Positions 47,304 to 58,354 of a stretch of 64,000 bases of DNA are shown in pieces. Position 1 is the first letter of the stretch; the number at the start of each line of letters is the position of its first letter. Both the position numbers and the translations under genes were made by a program. The stretch spans positions 8,032,501-8,096,500 of the forward strand of contig CP126192.1 of the NCBI GenBank assembly GCA_030272155.1, read 5' to 3'. The stretch comes from Tetradesmus obliquus. Taxonomy: Eukaryota > Chlorophyta > Chlorophyceae > Sphaeropleales > Scenedesmaceae. The notes below the pieces were generated by a model. That model had not been told where the DNA came from and ran no database searches. It worked only from the letters and a program-made list of their open reading frames with translations.

Positions 47304-50239
47304 ATGAGACGATTTCCAGTGCTGGTTTCACTTGTTGCTGCTGGCTTCGGCCTAATAGCCTTGTATAGCCATTATTACAATCAAGACGTGCACGTTGGCG
47401 CTGACTCGTGGAATTTGGGTTCGTCAGCGTCGCTTTCGCACGCCCAGGCTGCAGGCACCACCAAACTGCAGCTGTGGCCTCTGGACCGCATCGACGTCGC
47501 ATTGTTCCTCGTTATAGCAGTATGTCTGTCTTTAGCTGGAGGTGCAGGGATAGGTGGAGGGGCTGTACTGGTGCCCGTGTTCATCATGCTGCGAGGTGGG
47601 CACTCGGACAGCCTGCTGACAACAATCCGTAATGTATATGCATTAAAACCGCGTCTGTGCTGTAAGTTGTGCCGTCGGAGCATACGTACTGGCGGATCGG
47701 GCAGTTTTTCACGTGGGGAGCACGTCAGCTGTAGTGAGCCTTGCCTGCCAGACAGTGCAGGCTGGCAGGCCTGTGTTTCACGTGTACTGAGCCAGCAGAG
47801 GCATACAACGGACACCTTAGCATGCATCAGTGCCATTTCACTTTCAGACTTGATACTTGTCGGTGTTCGCACCCGCAGGATGGCCCACCTCAACGGCTGT
47901 GGCCATGTCCAACGTCACTGTCCTGGTGAGCAATGCCACAACATTTCCCTCTCTCAATACAGCTGTTTCACAGCAGCTGCAGGTGTACCTACTTGGGTTT
48001 GCTTGCGGTCATCACCCACCTCTGGCAAACATTCAGCCTTCAGAGCACCATCCCTCTTCCCTTACACCACTGTGTGCACTGGCAGGCCCTCGGCGCCTCA
48101 CCTGCCAGGAAACGTGCACTGGCAATTGCTGCAAGTCATGCATCTATAGTCTCACAACCACTGTGCTTCTGGCATGTGACAGGCCACATCTCCCCGTGCT
48201 GCCGCGTCGACTGCCACTGTACTCAGACCCAATGCGGCAGCTTGCCACACTGCATTGGCACCATGAAACAACAGCCATGATTGCAAATAGCAACTGCTGC
48301 TGCTGCTGCCACTGTTGCTGCTGCTGCTGCTGGTGATCTCACCACCACCCTGGCAGGGTGGCAGCTTTGCCAACTTCATCTGCAACGTCAGCCGCCGCCG
48401 GTCAAACGGCGCGCCCACCGTTGACTGGGAGCTGATCCTCATGATGGAGCCCACCACCATTGCGGGAGCACTCTTTGGAGCCATGCTCAACAAGGTGTGC
48501 GACAGAACTTAGAAGCAGGCAGTGCTATTTGTACACGTAGCAACGTGCTGTAAAGCGTCGCCACCTGAAGCTAGGATCCTAGGTCCTCCGGAGGTAGATG
48601 TGCTACTGCAGCAATGCTGGCGCACTGCTCGGCACCATGCTCAACAAGGTGGGCTGCCAAAGGTTTCAATTAATTAATGCAGTTTAACTGGGAGCTGATC
48701 CTCATGATGGAGCCCACCACCATTGCAGGGGCGCTGTTTGGCGCCATCCTCAACAAGGTGGGCGGCAGGTGTGAGATTGTATACGTACTAACATGTTTTT
48801 ATTGATATCACCACTTGTAGTTCAGAGGTAGGTGTGCAACTTCAGCAATACACTCAATTCAGCTGTGCTTTGCATATTTGCTGACAACCTTTTACCTGTT
48901 GTTCCTGCGCCGCTGTGTGTCCGCTGCTGGCCCTGCTGTTGCAGCTGCTGCCAAACTACGTAACCACCTACCTGCTGACTGCTATGCTAAGCTTTATGGC
49001 AGTTAGACTGTACCATAAGGGCCGCCAAGCCTACACAAAAGAGACACAGCTCTTCAAATCAGCACGGCATGCGGCCAGAGCAGCAGCAAAGGCAGCAGCA
49101 GCTGCAGAGCTGCAGCAGCAGCAGGTGCAGCAGGCGCACTCCAACACCAGCAGCAGCACCAGCAGTAGTGTGGGGTTAGCTATCAGGACGACAACAAACA
49201 GCAGGGGTGGGCGCAACGCAGTGAATGCAGCAGCTGCTGCAGCTGCCAGCAACTATGTCGGCAGCAGAGGGATTGCTAGGAGCTTCACTAACAGTTTCAG
49301 CAGACTCTCATCACCTATGATTGTGGTGGCAGATGGCTCAGCAGCAGCAGCAGCAGCAGCAGCAGGTAGTAGCCCAAGGCGGCAGTATGCAGCAGCAGCA
49401 GCAGGACTGATTTCCGGCACACCCCGCTCGCCTTCTCCTTGGCTGGGCAGTAGCAGGGACCAGCAGCAGCAGCAGCTGTATCAGCCATTGCTGCAGCCTG
49501 GTACGCCGCGCGAGCAGGGATTAGCAGCAGATTCTGAAGCGGCGCAGGATGCATTAGATGGTGTGGCAGCGTGGTTGCCAGGCATGCTGCAGAGTGATGA
49601 CACAGCACGCCTTGCAAACCTGGCTGATGTGTCCACGCTGTGCCAGGTGCGGATTGTGCTGGACTGCTGCAGTAATGCATTGGATGGTAATGACACAGCA
49701 CGGCTCGCAAACCTGGCTGATGTGTCCACGCTGTGCCAGGTGCGGAGTTGTAGCAATAGCGCTGAACTGCTACAGAAATCGAAGCCAGCTGCAGCTGTTA
49801 CTGCTGCTGGAGCCATACAGAGGCTAGTGCTGAGCTTTAGCTGATGCATGCCTGTCTGCGTTATGTATCCTGCTCTGAAGGATCACGCGCTGCCGCTGCT
49901 GCTGCTGCTGCTGCTCCTCCTTTTGGTCGCCTGCAGGGTGACACTTTAGGTGACAACGTAGACGCCATGGTGGTGCTGCTACTGTCAAGCGACACACACA
50001 TGTGCTGCTGCTGCTGATGCTGATGCTGCTGCTGATGCTGCTGTGGTTGTCTGCAGGGTGACACTCTGCGTGACAACGTAGACGCCATGGTGGTGCTGCC
50101 GCTGCCGGAGGGTCATTTGCTGCTGCTGCTGCTGCTGCCGCTGCTGCTGCTGCTGCCGCTGTGGTTATCTGGAGGGTGACACCCTCGTGGACAATGTGGA
50201 TGCCATGGTGGTGCATCCACTGTCACCGATAGTGTTTTT

Positions 50240-50282
<43 letters not shown>

Positions 50283-51835
50283 ACTACTGCTGTGGTTGCA
50301 TGCAGGGTGACACTCTGGGTGACAACGTTGACGCCATGGTGGTGCTACCACCTTCAAACACACACTCATGTGCTGCTGCTGCTGCTGTTGCATGCAGGGT
50401 GACATTCTGGGTGACAACGTGGACGCAACGGTGGCGCTGCCACTGTCAAACAACACACACATGTGCTGCTGCTGCTGCTGTTGCATGCAGGGTGACACCC
50501 TCGGTGACAACGTAGATGCAATGGTGGTGCTGCCGCTGCACCAGACCTTCTCATCTTCCTCATCCTCTAGGTCATCCTCAGATGCAGGAGCAGCGCCAGA
50601 CACTGCAGCGGCAGCAGCAGCAGCAGCAGGTGATGTAGAGGCTGGCTGGGATGCTGCTGGCGATGACCTGTCCCAGCCGCTGCTGGCAGCATACCATGCT
50701 GCTGCTGCAGCTGCTGCTGCTCCAGCTGGTGACGAAGTTCACGGCGAGCTGCGCGGCGTCACTGCTGAAGTTCATAGTCACCAGCTGCTGCAGCGGCAGG
50801 TGTCACCAGACCTGCTGATGCATGTGGCAGATGATGACGTTGCCGCTGGGCAGCGTGACGTGGCAGGCAGTTACACTTCATCGGTGCCGCTGAAAGCAGC
50901 CGGAGGGTCGGCAATCAGTGCTGTGTCACACCCAGATCAACCAGGTGGGTGTTGCTTTGTGCGAGTCCTGTCACCAACCAAACGTAGGCTGCTTGCATAA
51001 TCTGAGAACGCACAGATATCCCGCGACGCCGCCTCAAACTTCCTGTTTGCACAACTCAGCTGTAGTGGCAGTAAGCGTGGTGCGTTTGGTCATATTGTGG
51101 GTTTGATGATGTGGCGGCTGGGCAGCGTGACGTGGCAGGCACTTACACTACTATGGTGACGGTGAAAGGAGCAGGGGCTCCCTCGGCTGTCAGTGCTGCG
51201 CCGCACCCTGAGGACTCAGGTGGGTGTTGCAGCAGGGAGTTACCGTGACTACCTGCTGTACGTTTTTAGCACCTGCGCAGAAACTGTGACAACTTTCTGT
51301 TCCTACAAGCCTAACAGCAACGAGCAGTGCCAGTAAGCGACTGGTATGATGGTGGATGATGTGGCGGCTGGGCAGCGTGACGTGGCAGGCAGTTACAACT
51401 CATCGGTGACGGTGAAAGGGGGCGTTGGGTCGGCAATCGATGCTGCGCCTCAACCAGATGTTTCAGGTAGGTGTTGTGCAGGGAGTGATTGAGGGGTTTT
51501 GAAGTGTGTCGAACAGCAACAACATGCCAGCCAGTGCCACTGCCTGTAGCTCTGCTCCTTGCCTGGCATGAGACTCACAATGTCCTGCCACCCTGCATAC
51601 CACCTGCTGCTGCTGCTGCAGCCAAGGCAGTGCAGCAGGAGCCCTGCCTGCCCCTGCCGCACCTGCTGGCGCTGCTGCTGCTGTCGGGCTGGGTTGTGGC
51701 CTCAGATATTGCCCAGGGCTCTGTGCGCTGCGGCAGCTGGCGCTACTGGGCTGTTTACACTAGCGCTCCAGTGTTCAACTGCCATGAGACTCACGCCGTC
51801 CTGCCACCCTGTACACCACCTGCTGCTGCTGCTGC

Positions 51836-51908
<73 letters not shown>

Positions 51909-53361
51909 ACAGCAGCCAAGGCAGCGCAGCGGGAGCCCTGCCTGCCCCTGCCGCACCTGCTGGCACTGCTGCTGCTGTCGGGCTGGGTGGTTGCATCAGA
52001 CATTGCCCAGGGCTCTGTGCGCTGCGGCAGCTGGCGCTACTGGGCTGTCACGCTGTCTGTGCTGGCGCCAATCGCTGTTATACTGCTGGTGTTCAGGCGC
52101 ATCCTGCTGCGGTGAGTTGTAAAGATATACACACTGTGTAGGCAAAATAGTTTCCTGCTTGGTTAATTGCACAAATTGTGGCGCATCCTGCTGCAGTGAG
52201 CTCAGACCCAGGCCCAGTGTCATGTGCGTGGTGTTTGGCAGCTGGCGCTACTGGGCTGTCACACTGTCTGTGCTGGCGGCGATCGATGTGATACTGCTGG
52301 TGTTCCGGCACATTCTGCTGTGGTGAGCTTAGCCCCATGCCCGACACAGCTTTCGTTAGGTTGGTTCTGATAGCCAAGCAAAAGGTTCAGGAGGGTGCAT
52401 ATGGTGTGCAGTAGCTGTTTGAAGCGCTGTTGCAACGGGGCAAGCACCTGTTGATAGGATGTGCATGGTATCGCAGCTGGCGCTACTGGGCTGTCACGCT
52501 GTCTGTGCTGGCGCCGATTGCTGTGATTCTGCTGGTGTTCAGGCGCATCCTGCTGCGGTGAGTTGTAGGAACTTATACACAATGCTTGAGCAAACAGGGT
52601 GCCTGCTCAGTAGCTTGCGCAAGTTGTGGCGCATCCTGCCGAGCTAAGGTTGGCTCCATGCCCAGTGTCATGTGCGTGGTGTTTGGCAGCTGGCGCTACT
52701 GGGCTGTCACACTGTCTGTGCTGGCGGCGATCGATGTGATACTGCTGGTGTTCCGGCACATTCTGCTGTGGTGAGCTTAGCCCCATGCCCGACACAGCTT
52801 TCGTTAGGTTGGTTCTGATAGCCAAGCAAAAGGTTCAGGAGGGTGCATATGGTGTGCAGTAGCTGTTTGAAGCGCTGTTGCAACGGGGCAAGCACCTGTT
52901 GATAGGATGTGCATGGTATCGCAGCTGGCGCTACTGGGCTGTCACGCTGTCTGTGCTGGCGCCGATTGCTGTGATTCTGCTGGTGTTCAGGCGCATCCTG
53001 CTGCGGTGAGTTGTAGGAACTTATACACAATGCTTGAGCAAACAGGGTGCCTGCTCAGTAGCTTGCGCAAGTTGTGGCGCATCCTGCCGAGCTAAGGTTG
53101 GCTCCATGCCCAGTGTCATGTGCGAGGTGTTTGGCAGCTGGCACTACTGGGCTGTCACACTGTCTGTGCTGGCGCCGATCGCTGTGATTCTGCTGGTGTT
53201 CAGGCGCATCCTGCTGCGGTGAGTTGCAGCCATGTAGATGTTGGCTATGCGCTCATCGGCGTGCACAAGTTGTGGTATCTGTATGGTATTGCCGCCAGCG
53301 CAAACCCTATTCAGTGCAAACCCAGATTGCATGTTGCAGATGTAGGCTTGTGACACTGCTG

Positions 53362-53431
<70 letters not shown>

Positions 53432-54280
53432 AGGAAGTACAACCATGACGACTTGGCGCCAGGGCATGTGCTGCCGGAAGGCCAGCTGCACTGGACTGCC
53501 ACCACCACGCTGCTGTACCCTGCCATATGCTCCAGTGCAGGCCTGGTTGCAGGACTGTTTGGTATCGGCGGCGGTGAGTGCTGCTTGCTGTGCAAGTCCT
53601 GCGCACTGGCAGAGCGCACCAGCTTATGCCCATCAAAAAATCAGCCATCCACAAATGCGCCACAGCAGAAGTCAGAGGTGACAGAAAAGTGCCCATGCAG
53701 AGGGGACAGAAGTGACGAAGTGACAGAAGTGAGCTGATTTGTCGCGCGCGCTGCTTACAGCCAGGAACGGCAGATTCTGTCATCCTGTTGTCTTGACAGT
53801 CGACAGCTGTCTGTCCTTCGCTGCAGCTCTGCGCTGCTGCTCTGCGCTGCTGCTTCTGCTGTGAACTGCGCTGCCACGCTGCAGGTGTGGTGATGGGCTC
53901 TTTGATGCTGGTGCTGGCTGTCACGCACATTGCTGCTTATATTTGTTAATGACAGCAACACCCGCCGCTCTGCTCTGTGGTGTGCTGCGTTGCTGCAGGT
54001 GTGGTGAAGGGTCCGCTCATGCTGGAGCTGGGAGTGCCCCCTGACGTGAGTTGAGCTGCTGCAGGCTTGCTTTGCTTGTTGCAGCAGTGATACTGCAGTT
54101 AGCAGCTGCAGCTGCAGCATACCTTTATCTTGGTGCCTGAATTGTGTGTTGAATGCATGTGTGTAGATGCTCAGAGATTCGCAAAGCCATGTATGCCAGC
54201 AACAGTGCCACGCTGCCTGTAAATTTTGCACACACGCAAGCAAGTGCCCATGCATCCCCTGATTGCATGTACTGCTACCA

Positions 54281-54322
<42 letters not shown>

Positions 54323-54697
54323 CTACCGCAGGTCGCTGCCGCCACCAGTGCCACCATGATCATGTTCACCGCCGGTTCAGCTTGCGTGGTGTACTCCCGC
54401 TTCGGCCAGATCCTCGCAGACTATGGGGCGATTCTAGTTGCATTTGGCTTCTGCACTACTCTATGCAGCCAGCTACTCACCTTTGCACTTATCAAAATGA
54501 TTGGCCGGCGTAGTGTGATCGTCTTCATGATGGTCACACTCATGAGCATTGCGTGCGGCATAATGTACGTGCAGAGCGGTTTAGTGACCCGGGAGCTGCT
54601 GCAAAACCCCGGTGAGCTGGGCCGCTTTGGGCGGCTGTGCCCTGAGGGGGAGCCCAAGGGGCTGGGGCAGCTGCTGCGCAGAGTGTTGGCGCCTTAG
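47304..54697 (+). CDS. TauE/SafE-family membrane permease
   Basis: Multi-pass membrane protein of the sulfite exporter TauE/SafE (DUF81) family, thought to move sulfur-containing or other organic anions. Nine exons join with consistent phase to 793 aa: 47304..47595, 47879..47925, 48357..48494, 48945..49646, 50491..50944, 51916..52111, 53434..53573, 53999..54045, 54332..54697. An N-terminal hydrophobic segment follows MRR. The family's two half-repeats are visible: SLAGGAGIGGGAVLVPVFI with TSTAVAMSN in the first, and GLVAGLFGIGGGVVKGPLMLELG with AAATSATMIMFTAG in the second. Between them lies a loop of about 350 residues, rich in Ala, Gln and Ser, encoded by exons 4-5. An alternative end of exon 4 exists at 49739. 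Substrate and membrane are not evident. A TGTAA at 55698 could be the poly(A) signal. Confidence 0.88.
48628..48765 (+). repeat. Copies of TauE exon 3 end
   Basis: The end of exon 48357..48494 (DWELILMMEPTTIAGALFGAMLNK plus donor) recurs downstream near 48690-48761 almost intact, and as a shorter fragment near 48628-48652. The first is open and ends in AAG followed by GTGGGC, a usable donor. Confidence 0.85.
49937..50530 (+). repeat. Six tandem copies of the TauE GDTLGDNVDAMVVLP exon start
   Basis: Acceptor plus exon start is repeated with first bases at 49937, 50057, 50175, 50306, 50398 and 50491. Spacings are 120, 118, 131, 92 and 93 bases. CTG-rich intron tails separate them. Only the last copy continues into the full exon 50491..50944. 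Four or five copies keep a CAG acceptor and an open frame. Confidence 0.9.
50845..51475 (+). repeat. Copies of TauE exon 5 end
   Basis: The end of exon 50491..50944 (AAGQRDVAGSYTSSV through HPDQPG and the GTGGGT donor) recurs near 51112-51222 and 51355-51470 with substitutions. The spacing is about 245 bp. All keep the GTGGGTG- or GTAGGTG-type donor. Confidence 0.85.
51828..51908. repeat. CTG/CAG microsatellite before TauE exon 6
   Basis: About 27 CTG units in the intron, running almost to the acceptor of exon 51916..52111. Confidence 0.9.
52211..53106 (+). repeat. Perfect 448-bp tandem duplication
   Basis: Positions 52211-52658 and 52659-53106 are identical as far as I can compare by eye. 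Each unit holds two copies of the TauE exon 6 end (one with LAAIDVILLVFRHILLW, one with LAPIAVILLVFRRILLR). The next copy (53107 on) begins the same way but diverges within 20 bases. Such identity inside an intron means a very recent event or an assembly duplication. Confidence 0.92.
53361..53433. repeat. CTG/CAG microsatellite forming the TauE exon 7 acceptor
   Basis: About 23 CTG units followed by CAG, which is the 3' splice site of exon 53434..53573. The repeat takes the place of a polypyrimidine tract. Confidence 0.9.
53884..54045 (+). repeat. Two copies of TauE exon 8 start
   Basis: The small exon 53999..54045 (GVVKGPLMLELGVPPD) is preceded by a diverged copy near 53885-53930 reading GVVMGSLMLVLAVTH, with its own CTGCAG acceptor. 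The second matches the family motif and has a donor; the first has no obvious donor. Confidence 0.8.
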
Positions 54698-54908
54698 CCA
54701 TGTTTGAAAGCAATACTCCAGCCATTGCAAATCCAACATCACTTGGTTTGGATCTGGTGTGGAGCCGAAGGGGCTGGGGCAGCTGCTGCAGCAGTTGCTG
54801 CTGCTGCGCAGGGTACAGCCAGCACCCTAGCCATGTTGATGATAGCTGCTGAACCATGAGTAGTTGCGCACTTGGTTTGGACTTGAAGAGTGCGAGGTGC
54901 TGGGGCAG

Positions 54909-54942
<34 letters not shown>

Positions 54943-54965
54943 GCAGGGCACAGCTAGCACATTGA
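54640..54965 (+). repeat. Copies of the TauE terminal exon end beyond the stop
   Basis: The last coding bases and stop (GEPKGLGQLLRRVLAP, then TAGCCATGTT) recur near 54765-54840 and 54888-54965. They lie in the presumed 3' UTR. CTG runs inside the later copies have expanded. Confidence 0.8.
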
Positions 54966-55904
54966 CCGTGCTATGCTTATGCTGAGTCAGCAGCACTGTC
55001 AAGTTTGTACAATATGCTTCTTTAGCCGAGTTGCCTATGGTGGGCGCACACAGCACATGCTGCTGTGATGCATAGCTCAGCAATGCGTGGTGATGTGCTT
55101 TGAGGCACGTGTTGTTCAGGCTGCAAAATGTGGCGATGTTTCTCAGGTCATACAGCGGAGCCCAGAAAGTGTGTATGTTTGAAGCCCTGCTGCTGCTGCA
55201 TTTTGATATCGAGACTGACAGGCATAGATGAATCCTTCTAGGACTAGGAGTTCTGACAACTATGGTTGGTGTTGAGCTGTATATGCTGCATAGTTGCGCA
55301 AAGTAGGTTGCATGGCTATATCTGTGGCAAAACTTGAACTCACAGCATTTGCTGCTCACTCTTGAATGCATGCATGAGCATGTTCGGACCTGCAAACAGC
55401 AGTGCAACATATGCACTGCATTTTGGATGTCTTGCCAAGTGTTACGGTGTTACAGGCTTCGCAGGCGCTCCACATGCGTGTGCAGTCACCGATGCTGATT
55501 TGCATGTGTTGAGAAGAAGAAGAGCCTCTGCAGTTCAAACTGTATGAATGCATATCCGCTTGAACGCATTGATGATTGTGTTGGCTCCAAATGATCTGTC
55601 AGAACCCGCTTTATTGGCTGGCAGCGCCAGCTGCTTGAACTCATGTTTATGTGCCTGTGTGCTTGGCAATCAGGCCTCATGTATAGTGTCAAAAAGTTGT
55701 AACGTGCATGCTGGTCATATATTACACGCAGATGCAACACAATGTGTTCTCTCATATGGAAGTGCTCTGAGTCATTGGAAACCTGGAACCTTGCTCATTT
55801 ACCAGCAAGGATGATTGCTGCCAGTACGTAGCTGCCGACATGGTGTGAAAAACCAAGCACACAGTTGTAACCCAAGTACCGTATGATACAGTATATATTC
55901 CATC
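54966..55904. other. Intergenic region between convergent genes
   Basis: Lies between the plus-strand TauE gene and the minus-strand ORF at 55905. No gene is recognisable. TGTAA occurs on the plus strand at 55698 and 55864, either a possible TauE poly(A) signal. Confidence 0.35.
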
Positions 55905-57401
55905 TTAGCACAACGGCTGCTGCACTCCCCCCACTGGTAGAACCGCTGGTATGAGTTGTTCTTCGATGTTTCCTCCCCCTATGAGCCTCTCGTTGGCTCC
56001 TGACTGGGGTTCCCACTCCTCGTTGAGTGGAGCATGTAATGTAATGTAATGTAATGGTAAGTGCACAACAGCTGCTGCTGTCTGCATGCCGCCGCGCCGC
56101 ACGTAGCGCAGCTCAGGCACCAGCAAAGGCTGTGCCTCTTGGCCTATGTGCTGCTGCAACAGCACCATGGAGCTGCTGTTGCCGTGCAGCAGCTGCTGCT
56201 GCAGCCGCAGAACTGCCGACACTGCTGATGCTGCCAAGCTGCTGTTTGCCTGGATGACCTCTGTTGCAGCTCCTGCTGGCACCAGTACTGGCTGCTCTGC
56301 TTGGCCTAAATGCATGTGCAGCAGCGGTGTGCTGCTGCTGTTGCTGTTGAGCAACAGCTGCTGCTGCTGCAGCCGCAGCACGGCCGACTCTGCTGATGCT
56401 GCTAAGCTGCTGTTTGCTGGCAAGATCTCCATCACAGGTGCTGCTGGCTCGTCAAGAAGCATGTCTGTATCAACACGCATGCTGGCATCATAACAAGCGG
56501 CAGCCAAAGCTGAGGTCTCAAATGCTGCAACAGCACAGGCTGACACCGCAAACTCGGCAGCAGCATCTGCACCGGGCAACTCCACGATAGCAGGGCGTGC
56601 TTTTTTTAAACAATCCAGCTGATGCACTGCTGCATTGCTGCCAGCGGGAGCCCTGCTCAACGTCCCCAGGCACACACTCTTGGACCTCCCTGCTTCAAAC
56701 ATCTCACCCTGGCTTGCCTCTCCCGAAATGCAGCCTAAGAAAGCAGTGATACTCCCAGTTGCATTGGCTGGTGAGGCAGCAGCTCCTGCGCTGCTCGGGC
56801 TTGATGGGTGGCTAGTTATGCAGCTGCTGCTGTAGTGTGCGCTGCCCAGAGGCACTAGCCTGCCTGCAGGTGTAGGTGGCATAGTCACCAAGGCACCAGA
56901 GGCTTGATGTGGCTGCTGCTGTGCCTGATTATCTACTTCTGGTGATGCCAGGCTCCTGCAAGCAGTCTCCTGGGCCTGTTGCAAGCAGTGTGTAGCACCC
57001 AGTGCATGTGTACTGTGGGCTGCCAGTCTGCTGGCAAGGTGGCGAGGAGAGGCAGACCAAGGGGTGCTGGGTCTTGAGGCAGACTGTGTGCTGTGGCTGC
57101 TGGCAGCTTGCTGTGTCTGCTGCTGGGGTGGATGCGGCTGCAAGCTGCTGCCATCTGCAGGAAACAATAACAACATGGTAGAGGTTGCAGTGTGAGAGAA
57201 ATGGCAAGCATGAAAATAACAAGTACAAATGGCAGCAAGCAGAATGTCAAGCACCTGGAGCGCATCACTCGAAATGTGAGTGCTGGCTGGAGGCTTGTCT
57301 GATTTTGAGCTGCTAACTGCCACAGGAGAAGTGACTATTAACAACTGCACTGTCTGCCAAACAGTAGCAATGGCTGCTGCGTCTGCATGGTGCCAGCACA
57401 C
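55905..57401 (-). CDS. Low-complexity protein of unknown function with an internal repeat
   Basis: An open frame of 498 codons, Ser/Ala/Gln-rich. It has no domain I recognise. Near its C-terminus a block of about 50 residues is repeated in tandem and in frame: ILPANSSLAASAESAVLRLQQQQ...HLGQAEQPVLVP and VIQANSSLAASAVSAVLRLQQQL...HIGQEAQPLLVP. This is good evidence of coding selection or of a recent coding duplication. The first ATG at 57401 is unlikely to be the true start. An open, Ser-rich stretch upstream in another frame (57338-57817, starting MEVTQPAEAAADTARSC) may supply 5' exons, with a CTGCAG acceptor near 57160. Exon structure is unresolved. Confidence 0.45.
   Translation of the reverse strand: MCWHHADAAAIATVWQTVQLLIVTSPVAVSSSKSDKPPASTHISSDALQVLDILLAAICTCYFHACHFSHTATSTMLLLFPADGSSLQPHPPQQQTQQAASSHSTQSASRPSTPWSASPRHLASRLAAHSTHALGATHCLQQAQETACRSLASPEVDNQAQQQPHQASGALVTMPPTPAGRLVPLGSAHYSSSCITSHPSSPSSAGAAASPANATGSITAFLGCISGEASQGEMFEAGRSKSVCLGTLSRAPAGSNAAVHQLDCLKKARPAIVELPGADAAAEFAVSACAVAAFETSALAAACYDASMRVDTDMLLDEPAAPVMEILPANSSLAASAESAVLRLQQQQLLLNSNSSSTPLLHMHLGQAEQPVLVPAGAATEVIQANSSLAASAVSAVLRLQQQLLHGNSSSMVLLQQHIGQEAQPLLVPELRYVRRGGMQTAAAVVHLPLHYITLHAPLNEEWEPQSGANERLIGGGNIEEQLIPAVLPVGGVQQPLC
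56036..56056. repeat. TAATG pentanucleotide run
   Basis: About four tandem copies of a five-base unit (TAATG), inside the C-terminal coding part of the 55905-57401 ORF, where it reads HYITLH in part. Confidence 0.7.
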
Positions 57402-57817
57402 TGCGCATGTGACTCATCAAGATGGCAGCTGCCACGCCATAGGCCAGCTGGTGCCTCACCTACTGCCGCATGCACCTGCAACTGCCTGCACATCCCTTGG
57501 CCACTGCAGCTGCCAGCAGCTGAAGAAGAAGGGCTGCTGAATGTGACACACCTCCTGACACCTAACCACTTCCTGGGGCTGGCACTGCTTGCGGTGCTGC
57601 CTGCTAAAGTTTCCATGCTTGCTGCCGCTGTCATTGATGCTTCTGCAGAGCTGCTCCCTCCAGGACAAGGCATGGAAGGATGGCGTGGTAGAAGGCTTTT
57701 GGTATGTGTTTGACATGGATATGAGTCGTCTCCCGTGCTTTCGTAGCACGGAGAAGCATCGCTGCAGGATCTGGCTGTGTCAGCAGCTGCTTCGGCTGGC
57801 TGTGTCACCTCCATGCT

Positions 57818-58354
57818 GTGACTGTTGTGTATGCTGCAAATGAAGTGTGTTTGAACTGTATGCTTGAGAATACTAATTTGATAGTGATGTTGAGGCAGTG
57901 GCTGGGCACTTATGAAGTGCAAGTTCTCGAAAGCCAGGCCTCGTCACTCGCCTTGCAACCTACACCCTCCATGAGCATCGCTTCGACGGCGACTTTCACC
58001 GCAAGGAGTCAAGCCGTTTAGATACCATTGTTGTGCCATTCATTACCTTATCGCACATTGTGCGTCGGCCAGCTGTGTCCTGCGCTGTATTGCCCTCAGA
58101 CTCAAAGGGTGACGCAGTAAGCTGCGACTGAAGACATTTCTGGTTCATTTGCATACCTACTCTGTTTTTTGCCGAGATTTTACTGTGCACAAGTTGCACT
58201 ACCCCACGGCACCTGCTGCAGCAGCATCACCGCCTGCTGTCTGAGCGCAGCCGCTGCATCACCTCCAGCCATTCTCATAAGACTTGAGTTAAAGAACCAC
58301 AGCACATCTCATTGCCGGAGCTGCCATATCGGACACGACGGGAGCTCGCAGCAA
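57818..58354. other. Region between the divergent 55905 ORF and sulfotransferase gene
   Basis: About 540 bases that should contain the promoter of the plus-strand sulfotransferase and possibly that of the minus-strand ORF. Nothing further is recognised. Confidence 0.3.

Larger units (their letters stand above)
51621..53222 (+). repeat. TauE exon 6 copies on both sides, including membrane segment
   Basis: The intact exon is 51916..52111. Its start (AKAVQQEPCLPLPHLLALLLLSGW) is repeated upstream at about 51621-51760. Its end (GSWRYWAVTLSVLAxIAVILLVFRRILL) is repeated downstream near 52235-52322, 52478-52558, 52684-52770, 52925-53008 and 53131-53219, each with a GGTGAG donor. Confidence 0.92.

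Noticed and set aside
52211..53106. LTRs or direct repeats of a transposable element
   Set aside because: The units contain TauE exon ends and lie head to tail, with no internal coding region, terminal inverted repeats or target-site duplication seen.
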